Notes: generated by a model not told the origin, from the letters alone. Positions 1 through 6,765 are shown, numbered from the stretch's first letter. The stretch is 6,995 nucleotides of DNA from an uncultured Lachnospiraceae bacterium (GCA_902783395.1 CACZRA010000243.1:1-6995), one strand, 5' to 3'. A program made the numbers and translations.

Positions 1-2094
1 ACAGTTATATCCCTGAAGGCACCGCTTCCGAACCAGAAGGATGGCGGCTCATATCAGGTAAATGCTACGCTCACACCTGCTGATGCACAGGAGACATTTG
101 ATGATATCGAATGGACTTCAAGTGATCCGACTAAAGTAACTGTCAATGAGGGACTTATTGTTGCCAAGGGTTCTACAGGATCGAATCCTGTAACGATCAC
201 GGCAACACTGAACGGAAAATCCATATCGTTAACTGTTAATGTAGAGCAGAGCGTTGATAAGAAGGACTATGACGAAGGTTATGTAGCTGACGGAGCATGG
301 GTAGGAGTAGTAGAGAGCTACGTCTACGACGGCACAGCCAAGAAGCCTGAGCCTAATGTCTACTTCGGAGATGTGATGCTCGTCAAGGATGTAGATTACA
401 AGTTAAGCTACAAGAACAACACAAATGCATCAAAGAGTAAGAATAAGCCTACCGTAACGATCACGCTTAAGGGGAACTATAGCGGCAAGATCGAAAAAGA
501 GTTCTCGATAGAGCCCAGAAGTATAGAGGAGGCTGATGCAAACGATGTTTCCGATCTGGCCAAGAGAAACACGAATAAGAAGACGTGGGCCGGTGACTGG
601 GTACTGAAGCTTCTGAAGCCCGTGATCAATTACAACGGCAAGAAGCTTAAGGAAAACACGGATTATGAGCTGTACTACTATGCGGATGATGATGATTATG
701 ATGAGTTCGCAGCACCCGGCTCATATACGGTCAACGTAAAGGGTATCGGTAACTACTCAGGAGAAACAACCGTTCAGGAAGTTCTTCTGAACCCTGAAGC
801 AAATCCGAAGCCTATAGCAGCATCCAAATATACGATCCAGGACTTCTACTTTGCAGGTTCCGATCGTGCAGTTAAGAACTCCAAGGGTGTTGTTCAGAAG
901 AACCAGGCTCTTAGCTTCTACAGTGATAACGGAAGTGTTGCTATCGAACCGGATCATATTGTAGTAACTGCACCGAACGGCTATGCTGCTCCGGAGGAGG
1001 GTACAGATTATACAGTCACCATCACTAATAACCGTAAGATCGGTACGGCAACTGTTACGATCACCGGTACCGGAACTCAGTTCTACGGCTCAAAGAGCAA
1101 GACCTTCAAGATCGTAGCTGACAAGAACAACTTCAGTACGGTCAACGTAGAAAAGCCTATGTTCATCGCCATTGACGGAAATTACGGAGAGGTGGAGATG
1201 AGAACTGAAAAGAATAAGTCGGTGGCTACGGCAATAACGCAGGCGCCTGTGACCTATGTGAAGGGCGGTCCTCAGCCTCAGGATATCGAGGTTACCTATA
1301 ACGGATGGACATTGACAAAGGGTGTAGATTACACTGTCAAGTATGCGGGAGTGTCTGCGATCGGTGAAAATACGGGCAGCGTTACCATAACCGGTAAGGG
1401 CACATACTTCTCCGGAAGTGCTGTTGCGAAGTACAATGTCGTAAAGGCTAACATTGCTGATATGACCTTTGTGGTCGATGACTTTGTTGCTAATGCAAAG
1501 GGCAATAACCTTGATAAGTACGGCAACAACTTCAAGGCTACGGCGTTTGACAGCAACGGAAAGGCTCTGAAGCAGGGCAAGGACGCAAATGCAAAGGGAG
1601 TTGACTACTATTATGAAGTAGTGGCTCTCGAGGGTAGTCCGGCATTCGGTTCTGAGATCACTGTAAACATAAAGGCAGACGGCCCGAAGGTTTCAGGCTT
1701 CTACACAGGCGAGACGAGTGTAACCTACAAGATCATAGGTAATGACAAGTTCCAGGCTCTGAAGGGCTCCAAGTATGAATTCATCGGAAAGGATTCAGAA
1801 GGAAATGTGATGACTGATGAATACGGTGAGCCTGAGAAGATAGCATCGAACAAGTATTACCAGAAGTATGCCGGAACACCTATCGTTCTTGACCAGAGTG
1901 ACCTTGTCATCAGGGTTAAGAAGAAGGTCGGACGTACGACTCACTGGGAGGTTCTTGAGCCCGGCGAGTACGAGATAGTCAACTGGCAGAACAACAACAA
2001 GGTTGGAACATCAACTGTCACCATCAGAGGTCTCAGTAACGCTGACGGTGGATACGGCGGACTGTTTACAGTGAAGTTCAAGATCACAAAGTAA
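1..2094 (+). CDS. Repeat-containing secreted/surface protein, C-terminal part (5' end outside window)
   Basis: The frame is open from base 1, so the true start lies upstream; the internal GTG at 373 is not a credible start because it falls inside a repeat. The visible 697 residues are all extracellular-type beta domains. Residues about 1-82 resemble a bacterial Ig-like group 2 (Big_2) domain (TPADA, WTSSDP, GLIVAKG, TVNV). They are followed by about six diverged modules built on a GxDY...G-T-VTITG-G-Y-G...F-I pattern, with cores near residues 158-162 and 250-254 (GNYSG), 351-363, 460-472, 553-570 and 669-687. An Asp-rich stretch, DDDDYDE, is at 685-705. The protein ends in KFKITK with no LPXTG signal or membrane anchor, so attachment, if any, must be N-terminal or non-covalent. 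Lysine is mostly AAG, unlike the next gene. Such proteins in Clostridia are usually adhesin-like or S-layer-like; the ligand cannot be read from sequence. Confidence 0.85.
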   Translation, partial: TVISLKAPLPNQKDGGSYQVNATLTPADAQETFDDIEWTSSDPTKVTVNEGLIVAKGSTGSNPVTITATLNGKSISLTVNVEQSVDKKDYDEGYVADGAWVGVVESYVYDGTAKKPEPNVYFGDVMLVKDVDYKLSYKNNTNASKSKNKPTVTITLKGNYSGKIEKEFSIEPRSIEEADANDVSDLAKRNTNKKTWAGDWVLKLLKPVINYNGKKLKENTDYELYYYADDDDYDEFAAPGSYTVNVKGIGNYSGETTVQEVLLNPEANPKPIAASKYTIQDFYFAGSDRAVKNSKGVVQKNQALSFYSDNGSVAIEPDHIVVTAPNGYAAPEEGTDYTVTITNNRKIGTATVTITGTGTQFYGSKSKTFKIVADKNNFSTVNVEKPMFIAIDGNYGEVEMRTEKNKSVATAITQAPVTYVKGGPQPQDIEVTYNGWTLTKGVDYTVKYAGVSAIGENTGSVTITGKGTYFSGSAVAKYNVVKANIADMTFVVDDFVANAKGNNLDKYGNNFKATAFDSNGKALKQGKDANAKGVDYYYEVVALEGSPAFGSEITVNIKADGPKVSGFYTGETSVTYKIIGNDKFQALKGSKYEFIGKDSEGNVMTDEYGEPEKIASNKYYQKYAGTPIVLDQSDLVIRVKKKVGRTTHWEVLEPGEYEIVNWQNNNKVGTSTVTIRGLSNADGGYGGLFTVKFKITK

Positions 2095-2146
2095 GCTACT
2101 ATCGTATAGTTGATATCAGACAGCTTGATCAATTACTCATACGTCA

Positions 2147-2194
2147 AGCAAAAGAAGGCGGCTCCCTCGAAAGAGGGAGTCGTCTTGTATTGCT
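2147..2194 (+). terminator. Long hairpin, probable intrinsic terminator of the surface-protein gene
   Basis: The core arms 2155-2168 and 2173-2186 pair over 14 bp with two G-U wobbles around a GAAA tetraloop (2169-2172). Pairing continues outward with two mismatches to 2147 and 2194. The T-rich tract after the core is weak (TTGTATT), and the A-rich left flank would act as a U-tract on the other strand, so the element could work in both directions. It lies 52 nt after the stop codon at 2094. Termination is inferred, not shown. Confidence 0.7.
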
Positions 2195-2218
2195 AAGCAC
2201 TTTTGGTAATGTTAAAAT
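2190..2218 (+). promoter_or_regulatory. Sigma-70/SigA-type promoter of the methyltransferase-murF-ddl-plsC operon
   Basis: The -35 box TTGCTA (2190-2195) is separated by exactly 17 bp from the -10 box TAAAAT (2213-2218), predicting a start near 2225 and a leader of about 35 nt. The -35 box overlaps the outer 3' arm of the upstream hairpin, so the terminator and promoter are physically merged. Confidence 0.6.
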
Positions 2219-2247
2219 ATGTTCAGTAAAAAAGAAAAACAGATAAC

Positions 2248-2251
2248 GGAG
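2248..2251 (+). promoter_or_regulatory. Ribosome binding site that fixes the methyltransferase start
   Basis: GGAG at 2248-2251 lies 8 nt before ATG 2260. The alternative in-frame GTG at 2251 begins inside this site and has no usable Shine-Dalgarno of its own, so ATG 2260 is preferred. Confidence 0.6.
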
Positions 2252-2259
2252 TGCGGGAG

Positions 2260-3312
2260 ATGGCATTAGACAGAAAATACAGTAAATCCGCAGGGGATAT
2301 CATAAAGATAAAATCCGATTTTTTTGAAAAGAATGAGGAGATGCTGAAGCTTTCCTCGCATCAGGCGGATGCCCTGCTTGCCCAGCCGAAAAGGACGAAA
2401 TGCAAGATCTGCCATGCAGAAATTGGAGAGGGCACAGGTCAGGAGGTACTGTATCAGAGCCAGCGCATGAGATACTTTATGTGTCCATGCTGCGGCCATG
2501 TGAATTCCGAATATGAGGATAATGAAGACTTTGCATCAAGAGTATATATAGATGATGATTATCTTGCCAATTATTCCGAAAGCGACAGACGTAAATATGA
2601 AAAGAGACGGGACACCATCTATATTCCCAAAGCGAAATTCCTTATTGATTCACTCGAAAAGGACGGCGTGAAGAAGAAAAACATAAAGATCCTTGATGAC
2701 GGCGCGGGGTCAGGCTACTTTGTATCCGCCTTGAGAAAGCTCGGCATAGAGCAGGCGGACGGTATAGAGATATCCGAGCCGCAGGTCCAGTTTGCCAATA
2801 CCATGAACGGTGAGGATGTGCTGACACAGGTGGACGCCCCCGATATCGCGTCCATTATAGAGAAGGCGGATGTCAATGTCGCCACCTTCATAGGGGTTCT
2901 GGAGCATATAACGAATCTTGACGAGGTGCTGGATGCCCTCAAAAAGAATAAAAAGATAAAATATATTTATTTTTCCGTACCGATGTTTTCTATGAGCTGC
3001 TTCTTTGAGGCGGCACACCAGAGCTGCTATAACCGCCACGCGGGAGGCACGCATACACATCTTTTCACGGAAAGCTCCATAAAATATATGGCAGACTCCA
3101 TAGGATTTGAGGAATACGCAGTATGGAAGTTCGGATCGGATATGATGGATCTGTACCGTATGATATGCGTAAGCCTTGACCAGAATGATAACAGTAACCT
3201 CAGAGAGGTCTTTGCCCGTAAATTCCTGCCGATGCTGGATGAGCTGCAGGGAGTCGTGGACAGACATGAGGAAGCCTCGGAGATCCATATGATAATAAAG
3301 AGGAAGTCATGA
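2260..3312 (+). CDS. Zinc-ribbon class I SAM-dependent methyltransferase, substrate unknown
   Basis: This 350-residue soluble protein begins at ATG 2260. Residues 48-78 form a probable zinc ribbon (C48-x2-C51 and C75-x2-C78). A Rossmann-type methyltransferase core follows: motif I ILDDGAGSGYF at 144-154 binds SAM, E170 in DGIEISE is in position to bind the ribose hydroxyls, and GVLEHITNLDEV at 212-223 matches the acidic post-motif region of the Methyltransf_23-like group. A C-terminal region (HLFTES...IGFE...FGSD...DL, 267-298) resembles proteins that methylate sugars or small metabolites, often in envelope polysaccharide clusters. No membrane segment or signal peptide is visible. It is first in the operon and its TGA overlaps the next ATG, implying coupled translation with the MurF-like ligase. 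The methyl acceptor cannot be deduced. Lys codons are a mix of AAA and AAG. Family assignment is firm; function is open. Confidence 0.85.
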   Translation: MALDRKYSKSAGDIIKIKSDFFEKNEEMLKLSSHQADALLAQPKRTKCKICHAEIGEGTGQEVLYQSQRMRYFMCPCCGHVNSEYEDNEDFASRVYIDDDYLANYSESDRRKYEKRRDTIYIPKAKFLIDSLEKDGVKKKNIKILDDGAGSGYFVSALRKLGIEQADGIEISEPQVQFANTMNGEDVLTQVDAPDIASIIEKADVNVATFIGVLEHITNLDEVLDALKKNKKIKYIYFSVPMFSMSCFFEAAHQSCYNRHAGGTHTHLFTESSIKYMADSIGFEEYAVWKFGSDMMDLYRMICVSLDQNDNSNLREVFARKFLPMLDELQGVVDRHEEASEIHMIIKRKS

Positions 3313-4775
3313 CCTGCCTAATCATTTCCCTTGTAACCATATTATATGCGTCACAGGTACTGCTTTATGCCGTGCATATGTTCCAGCAGAACGGCTATAA
3401 GAATAAGGTTCACGCAAAGTGGGTGCTAAGCAACTACGGCAGGCATTTCACAAAGTGCTTTGCGGAGGGGAAGGCAAAGAAGCCCCTCGTCTACACTCCG
3501 AGAGTCATAAGGCTTCTTATAACGACGGTACTCTGGTTTTTCATTATCTGTCTATTGAACAGGTTCTTCGGAAATGATGTGAGCCTTCTTGTCATCGCGC
3601 TTGTATATACCTTTGTGATAGCTCCCTTTGCCCCCATTATCTCAAATATCATTAATCAGCCGATAGAAAGGTCCATAGCGAAGGGCTTTAAGGACAAGGC
3701 CATAAAGTCCCTGTCAGAAATGAAGGATATAAAGGTGATAGGCGTTACCGGATCATACGGCAAGACATCAGTAAAGTTTTATCTGAAAGAGCTGCTTTCC
3801 GCAAAATACGAGGTTCTCGCCACTCCGGAATCATATAATACCCCCATGGGCGTGACAAGGACAATAAACGAGATGCTGAGGCCCACGCATCAGATCTTTA
3901 TCTGCGAGATGGGAGCGAGAAATGTCGGGGATATCAAGGAGCTTTGCGACATGGTGCACCCGGACTACGGGATCGTGACATCCATAGGAGAACAGCATCT
4001 TGAAAGCTTCAAGACGGTTTCGAACATCCAGGGGACAAAATTCGAGCTTGCTGACGCAGTGTTTGAGAAGACAGGAGATGAGGGACGTATATTCCTGAAT
4101 TATGACAGTGAGTATGTCTCGTCTTACAATAAATACGAAGGCGCAGTCAGGTACTCCATAAAAGGAGCGGGAAATTATAATGCTTCCGGGATAAGCACCG
4201 GAAGGAACGGCACAGCCTTTACAGTGACCGCTCCCGACGGGAGCAGCGAAAGCTTCAGCATGCGTCTTATCGGTGAGCATAATGTTATAAATGTGCTGGG
4301 TGCCATAGCGGTAAGCCACAGCCTGGGCATCGCTCTGAAGGAGCTAGTGCTGCCTGTCAGGAGGCTGGCACCGGTGGAACACAGGCTGAATCTTATCTCA
4401 CAGGGAGATATGACTCTTATCGACGACGCCTATAACTCAAATCCTTCAGGCGCAAAGGCGGCGCTCGAGACACTTGCGATGTTTACAGACGATATCAGGG
4501 TCGTCGTAACGCCCGGAATGGTGGAGCTCGGGGAAAAGCAGGAGAGCCTTAACAGGGAATTCGGCTCCCGCATCGCGGAAAATGCGGATTATGCAGTGAT
4601 AGTAGACAACGCAAATACGGAGGCTATACGGGCCGGACTTATTGACAGCTCATATCCCGGGGACAGGATATATGTGGCGTCATCATTTACCGATGCCATG
4701 TCATATGTGCGGCGTATACCCGGAGAGAAGCACAAGACGGTCCTGATAGAGAATGATCTGACGGACGTATTTTGA
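3309..4775 (+). CDS. murF: Membrane-anchored MurF-like Mur ligase (D-Ala-D-Ala-adding type)
   Basis: MurF enzymes use ATP to join D-Ala-D-Ala to UDP-MurNAc-tripeptide. This 488-residue protein has the central and C-terminal Mur ligase domains with MurF-like motifs: P-loop GVTGSYGKTS (145-154), SYNTPMGVTRT (175-185), EMGARNVGDI (200-209), SIGEQHLESF (225-234), EHNVINVLGA (323-332), IDDAYNSNP (371-379) and PGMVELGEK (402-410). The first 140 residues do not look like the usual MurF UDP-binding domain. They contain three probable membrane segments (about 2-24, 66-86, 90-112) with a basic stretch between the first two. The C-terminus ends early at IENDLTDVF, without the usual KGS-type ending. The start ATG 3309 overlaps the methyltransferase stop (ATGA) and has AGAGGAA at 3299-3305. 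The D-Ala-D-Ala ligase gene directly downstream supports a MurF-type reaction. It may be the only MurF of the cell or a paralogue using a lipid-linked acceptor; the window cannot tell. Confidence 0.82.
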   Translation: MTCLIISLVTILYASQVLLYAVHMFQQNGYKNKVHAKWVLSNYGRHFTKCFAEGKAKKPLVYTPRVIRLLITTVLWFFIICLLNRFFGNDVSLLVIALVYTFVIAPFAPIISNIINQPIERSIAKGFKDKAIKSLSEMKDIKVIGVTGSYGKTSVKFYLKELLSAKYEVLATPESYNTPMGVTRTINEMLRPTHQIFICEMGARNVGDIKELCDMVHPDYGIVTSIGEQHLESFKTVSNIQGTKFELADAVFEKTGDEGRIFLNYDSEYVSSYNKYEGAVRYSIKGAGNYNASGISTGRNGTAFTVTAPDGSSESFSMRLIGEHNVINVLGAIAVSHSLGIALKELVLPVRRLAPVEHRLNLISQGDMTLIDDAYNSNPSGAKAALETLAMFTDDIRVVVTPGMVELGEKQESLNREFGSRIAENADYAVIVDNANTEAIRAGLIDSSYPGDRIYVASSFTDAMSYVRRIPGEKHKTVLIENDLTDVF

Positions 4776-4802
4776 CCGGGAGTGTATCCGATACAATAAA
4801 AT
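4772..4802 (+). promoter_or_regulatory. Possible weak internal promoter before ddl
   Basis: TTGACC (4772-4777) overlaps the murF-like stop codon, with TAAAAT (4797-4802) after a long 19-bp spacer; TACAAT (4792-4797) is an alternative -10 but only 14 bp away. A 13-bp near-palindrome, TGTATC-C-GATACA (4783-4795), sits in the spacer and could be an operator or short hairpin. The spacings are not ideal, so this is tentative. Confidence 0.25.
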
Positions 4803-4808
4803 AATTTC

Positions 4809-4815
4809 AGGAAGG
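4809..4815 (+). promoter_or_regulatory. Shine-Dalgarno AGGAAGG placed unusually far from ddl ATG
   Basis: A strong AGGAAGG ends 16 nt before ATG 4832. Better-spaced GTG codons at 4818 and 4820 run into stops at once (GTG TGA; GTG AAA TAA), so neither can start ddl, and TAA 4826-4828 in the ddl frame rules out any upstream start. Confidence 0.45.
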
Positions 4816-4831
4816 CAGTGTGAAATAATCT

Positions 4832-6031
4832 ATGAAGATCAGGGTAGGAGTGATATTCGGCGGAAGATCGGTGGAACACGAGGTTTCTGTTATCTCCGCG
4901 CTTCAGGCGATGCAGAGTCTCGACAGGGACAAATATGAAGCGACCGCCATATACCTCACAAAGGAAAATGATCTGTTTGTGGGAGAGGGAACGGGAAACA
5001 TCGAAGCGTATAAGGATATACCGGCTTTGATCAAGGCATCACAGAGGGTGATACCCGTGAAAGAGGACGGACATTTCCTTCTCGCCCCTTATCCCCACAG
5101 GGCATTCGGGATGAAGCCCATAGAGCTTGATGTGATCCTTCCCATAGTGCACGGGACGAACGTTGAGGACGGTACCCTCATGGGTTATATAAAGACCTGG
5201 GGGATACCTTTTGCGGGCTGTGATGTGACGAGTGCCGCTGTCGGCATGGATAAATACATCATGAAGACGGTATTTGCGGATAATGATATCCCCGTCCTTC
5301 CCTGCAGGAGATATACGACAGCGGATTATAAGGATATGGATAAGCTCATCTCCGACATAGAGGAGAGGATCGGTTATCCCGTGATCGTAAAGCCGGTAAA
5401 TTCGGGATCTTCGGTGGGGATATCCGTGGCTCATGACAGGGACGGTCTCATAAACTCTCTGGATACGGCCTTTACCTTTGCGAATACGGTGCTTGCGGAA
5501 CACGCGATCATGAAGCTGCAGGAGATCAACTGCTCGGTGCTGGGAGACATGGATGAGGCAGAGGCTTCGTTATGCGAGGAGCCTTTCCACTCGGATGAGA
5601 TCCTCTCCTACGAAGATAAATATATGTCAGGAGGAAAGACATCGGGAAACGGCGGTGCCTCAAAGGGCATGGCGGGAGTAGCAAGGAAGATTCCGGCTCC
5701 GATACCCGATGACATGACGACTAGGATACAGGAGCTTGCCGTGAGAGCCTTCCGTTCATTAAACTGCAACGGTGTCGTGAGGTTTGATTTCATGATAGAC
5801 GGGGATACGGAAGAGCTGTATCTTAATGAGATCAATACGATACCCGGGTCGCTGTCCTTTTATCTTTGGGAACCGGCGGGTCTTCCCTATACGAAGCTCC
5901 TTGACAGGCTCATTGAGCTTGCCATAAAGCGGAAGAGGGATGAGGACAGGGTGACCTTCAGCTTTGAGACAAATATCCTTAATCAGTCCAGCCTCAAGGG
6001 GCTCAAGGGGGCAAAGGGGACAAAGTCATGA
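4832..6031 (+). CDS. ddl: D-alanine-D-alanine ligase (ATP-grasp)
   Basis: Ddl joins two D-alanines with ATP in the cytoplasm to supply the MurF step. The 399-residue protein starts with the family-typical KIRVGVIFGGRSVEHEVSVI, with E15 matching the conserved Glu of Ddl. Further matches are PIVHGTNVEDG (104-114), VIVKPVNSGSSVGI (184-197), YEDKY (260-264), RFDFMID (317-323) and LNEINTIPGS (331-340), which carries the metal-binding Glu and Asn. Y264 in the KY motif favours D-Ala-D-Ala over VanA-type D-Ala-D-Lac ligases, which have His there. The omega loop is enlarged: 24 positions separate Y264 from P288, about 14 more than in E. coli DdlB, and it is rich in Gly, Ser and Lys. The usual GEDG reads VEDG. 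The C-terminus is extended by the basic repeat LKGLKGAKGTKS. The TGA overlaps the plsC ATG. D-Ala-D-Ala specificity is likely, but the second-site residues are atypical. Confidence 0.9.
   Translation: MKIRVGVIFGGRSVEHEVSVISALQAMQSLDRDKYEATAIYLTKENDLFVGEGTGNIEAYKDIPALIKASQRVIPVKEDGHFLLAPYPHRAFGMKPIELDVILPIVHGTNVEDGTLMGYIKTWGIPFAGCDVTSAAVGMDKYIMKTVFADNDIPVLPCRRYTTADYKDMDKLISDIEERIGYPVIVKPVNSGSSVGISVAHDRDGLINSLDTAFTFANTVLAEHAIMKLQEINCSVLGDMDEAEASLCEEPFHSDEILSYEDKYMSGGKTSGNGGASKGMAGVARKIPAPIPDDMTTRIQELAVRAFRSLNCNGVVRFDFMIDGDTEELYLNEINTIPGSLSFYLWEPAGLPYTKLLDRLIELAIKRKRDEDRVTFSFETNILNQSSLKGLKGAKGTKS
5993..6025 (+). repeat. 9-nt tandem repeat coding the ddl tail and carrying the plsC ribosome binding site
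   Basis: The codons run CTC AAG GGG, CTC AAG GGG, GCA AAG GGG, ACA AAG: two exact and two decayed copies of a 9-nt unit, coding LKG-LKG-AKG-TK. This gives three G-runs (5998-6001, 6007-6011, 6016-6019). AAGGGGA at 6014-6020, 7 nt before ATG 6028, doubles as the plsC Shine-Dalgarno. Confidence 0.75.
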
Positions 6032-6765
6032 TAAGGCTGATCATTGTCATGCTTTTTGTTGTCAGCTATCTTCTCGTATCGCTTATCCTGATACCCCTGG
6101 GATATCTGATAGGAGTCTTCAGCATGCCGGCACGCGATAAGTATGCGCAGGCGATGATATCATGGGCCTTCAGTGTCGTAGGCTTTCTTGCGGGAGCACG
6201 GGTCACTGTAGAGGGAAAGGAGAAAGTGCCGAGGGATGAAGCGGTACTCTATGTGGCAAACCACAGATCCATGTTTGACATAGTGCTTCTTTACGCGCAG
6301 ATGTTCAGGCCCACAGCCATAGTTGCAAAGAAGGAGATAAAAAAGGTGCCGATCCTGAGCTGGTGGATGATACTGATGCACTGCCGGTTCATGGACAGGG
6401 AGGATATGAAGCAGAGCCTTCAGGTTATCCTGGGCTGTATCGAGGATGCAAAGAACGGCATATCCATACTGATATATCCCGAGGGAACGAGGTCAAAGGG
6501 GGAATCCGAGCTGGACATGAATCCTTTCAAGGAAGGCTCCTTCAAGATAGCTCTGAAATCCGGAGTAAAGATCGTCCCTGTCGCAATACATGGGACGAGG
6601 GAGATATTTGAAAGGCAGTTTCCCAGGATAAAGGCAAATAAGGTCGCCATCACCTACTGCACGCCCATTGATCCCGCATCACTTGATAAAGAGGGCAAAA
6701 AGCAGATCGCAGATACCTGCAGAGAGCAGATCCGCGGGATACTGGAGAAGTATGACAAAATTTGA
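6028..6765 (+). CDS. plsC: 1-acyl-sn-glycerol-3-phosphate acyltransferase (PlsC/LPLAT family)
   Basis: PlsC acylates lysophosphatidic acid at sn-2 to give phosphatidic acid, the precursor of membrane phospholipids, at the cytoplasmic face of the membrane. All four acyltransferase blocks are present in 245 residues: catalytic NHRSMFD (H79-x4-D84), FMDRED (121-126), YPEGTRSK (150-157, phosphate binding) and VPVAIHGT (183-190). A hydrophobic segment at residues 1-30 is a membrane anchor, and 43-57 may associate with the membrane. Length is normal for the family. ATG 6028 overlaps the ddl stop (ATGA), so its translation is coupled to ddl. A lysophospholipid acyltransferase at the end of a cell-wall gene operon could simply coordinate membrane and wall growth; acylation of a different acceptor cannot be excluded, because this family is broad. 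There is no convincing terminator immediately after it. Confidence 0.9.
   Translation: MIRLIIVMLFVVSYLLVSLILIPLGYLIGVFSMPARDKYAQAMISWAFSVVGFLAGARVTVEGKEKVPRDEAVLYVANHRSMFDIVLLYAQMFRPTAIVAKKEIKKVPILSWWMILMHCRFMDREDMKQSLQVILGCIEDAKNGISILIYPEGTRSKGESELDMNPFKEGSFKIALKSGVKIVPVAIHGTREIFERQFPRIKANKVAITYCTPIDPASLDKEGKKQIADTCREQIRGILEKYDKI

Noticed and set aside
373..378. GTG 373/ATG 376 as the start of the surface protein gene
   Set aside because: The same frame is open back to base 1 and encodes an Ig-like domain and the first half of a repeat; the codons are in mid-module.
1..2094. CRISPR array or DNA-level tandem repeat in the repetitive gene
   Set aside because: The repetition is at the protein level and strongly diverged; there are no regularly spaced identical DNA repeats.
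2251..2259. GTG 2251 as the methyltransferase start
   Set aside because: It begins inside the best Shine-Dalgarno sequence (GGAG 2248-2251), which is ideally spaced for ATG 2260.
2710..3288. 192-residue open frame on the minus strand
   Set aside because: Lies wholly inside the methyltransferase gene, has no recognisable domain, and the + strand frame has complete family motifs and operon signals.
3831..4319. 162-residue open frame on the minus strand
   Set aside because: Shadow of the MurF-like gene; no plausible product, start signal or promoter.
5039..5503. 154-residue open frame on the minus strand
   Set aside because: Shadow of ddl, rich in Arg, His and Ile from reverse reading of its codons; no family features.
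5600..5640. VanA/VanB-type D-Ala-D-Lac ligase conferring glycopeptide resistance
   Set aside because: The Tyr of the KY motif is kept (Y264), where D-Ala-D-Lac ligases have His, and there are no vanH, vanX or regulator genes nearby in the window.
6363..6611. 82-residue + strand open frame inside plsC
   Set aside because: Different frame within a motif-complete plsC; no ribosome binding site or recognisable product.
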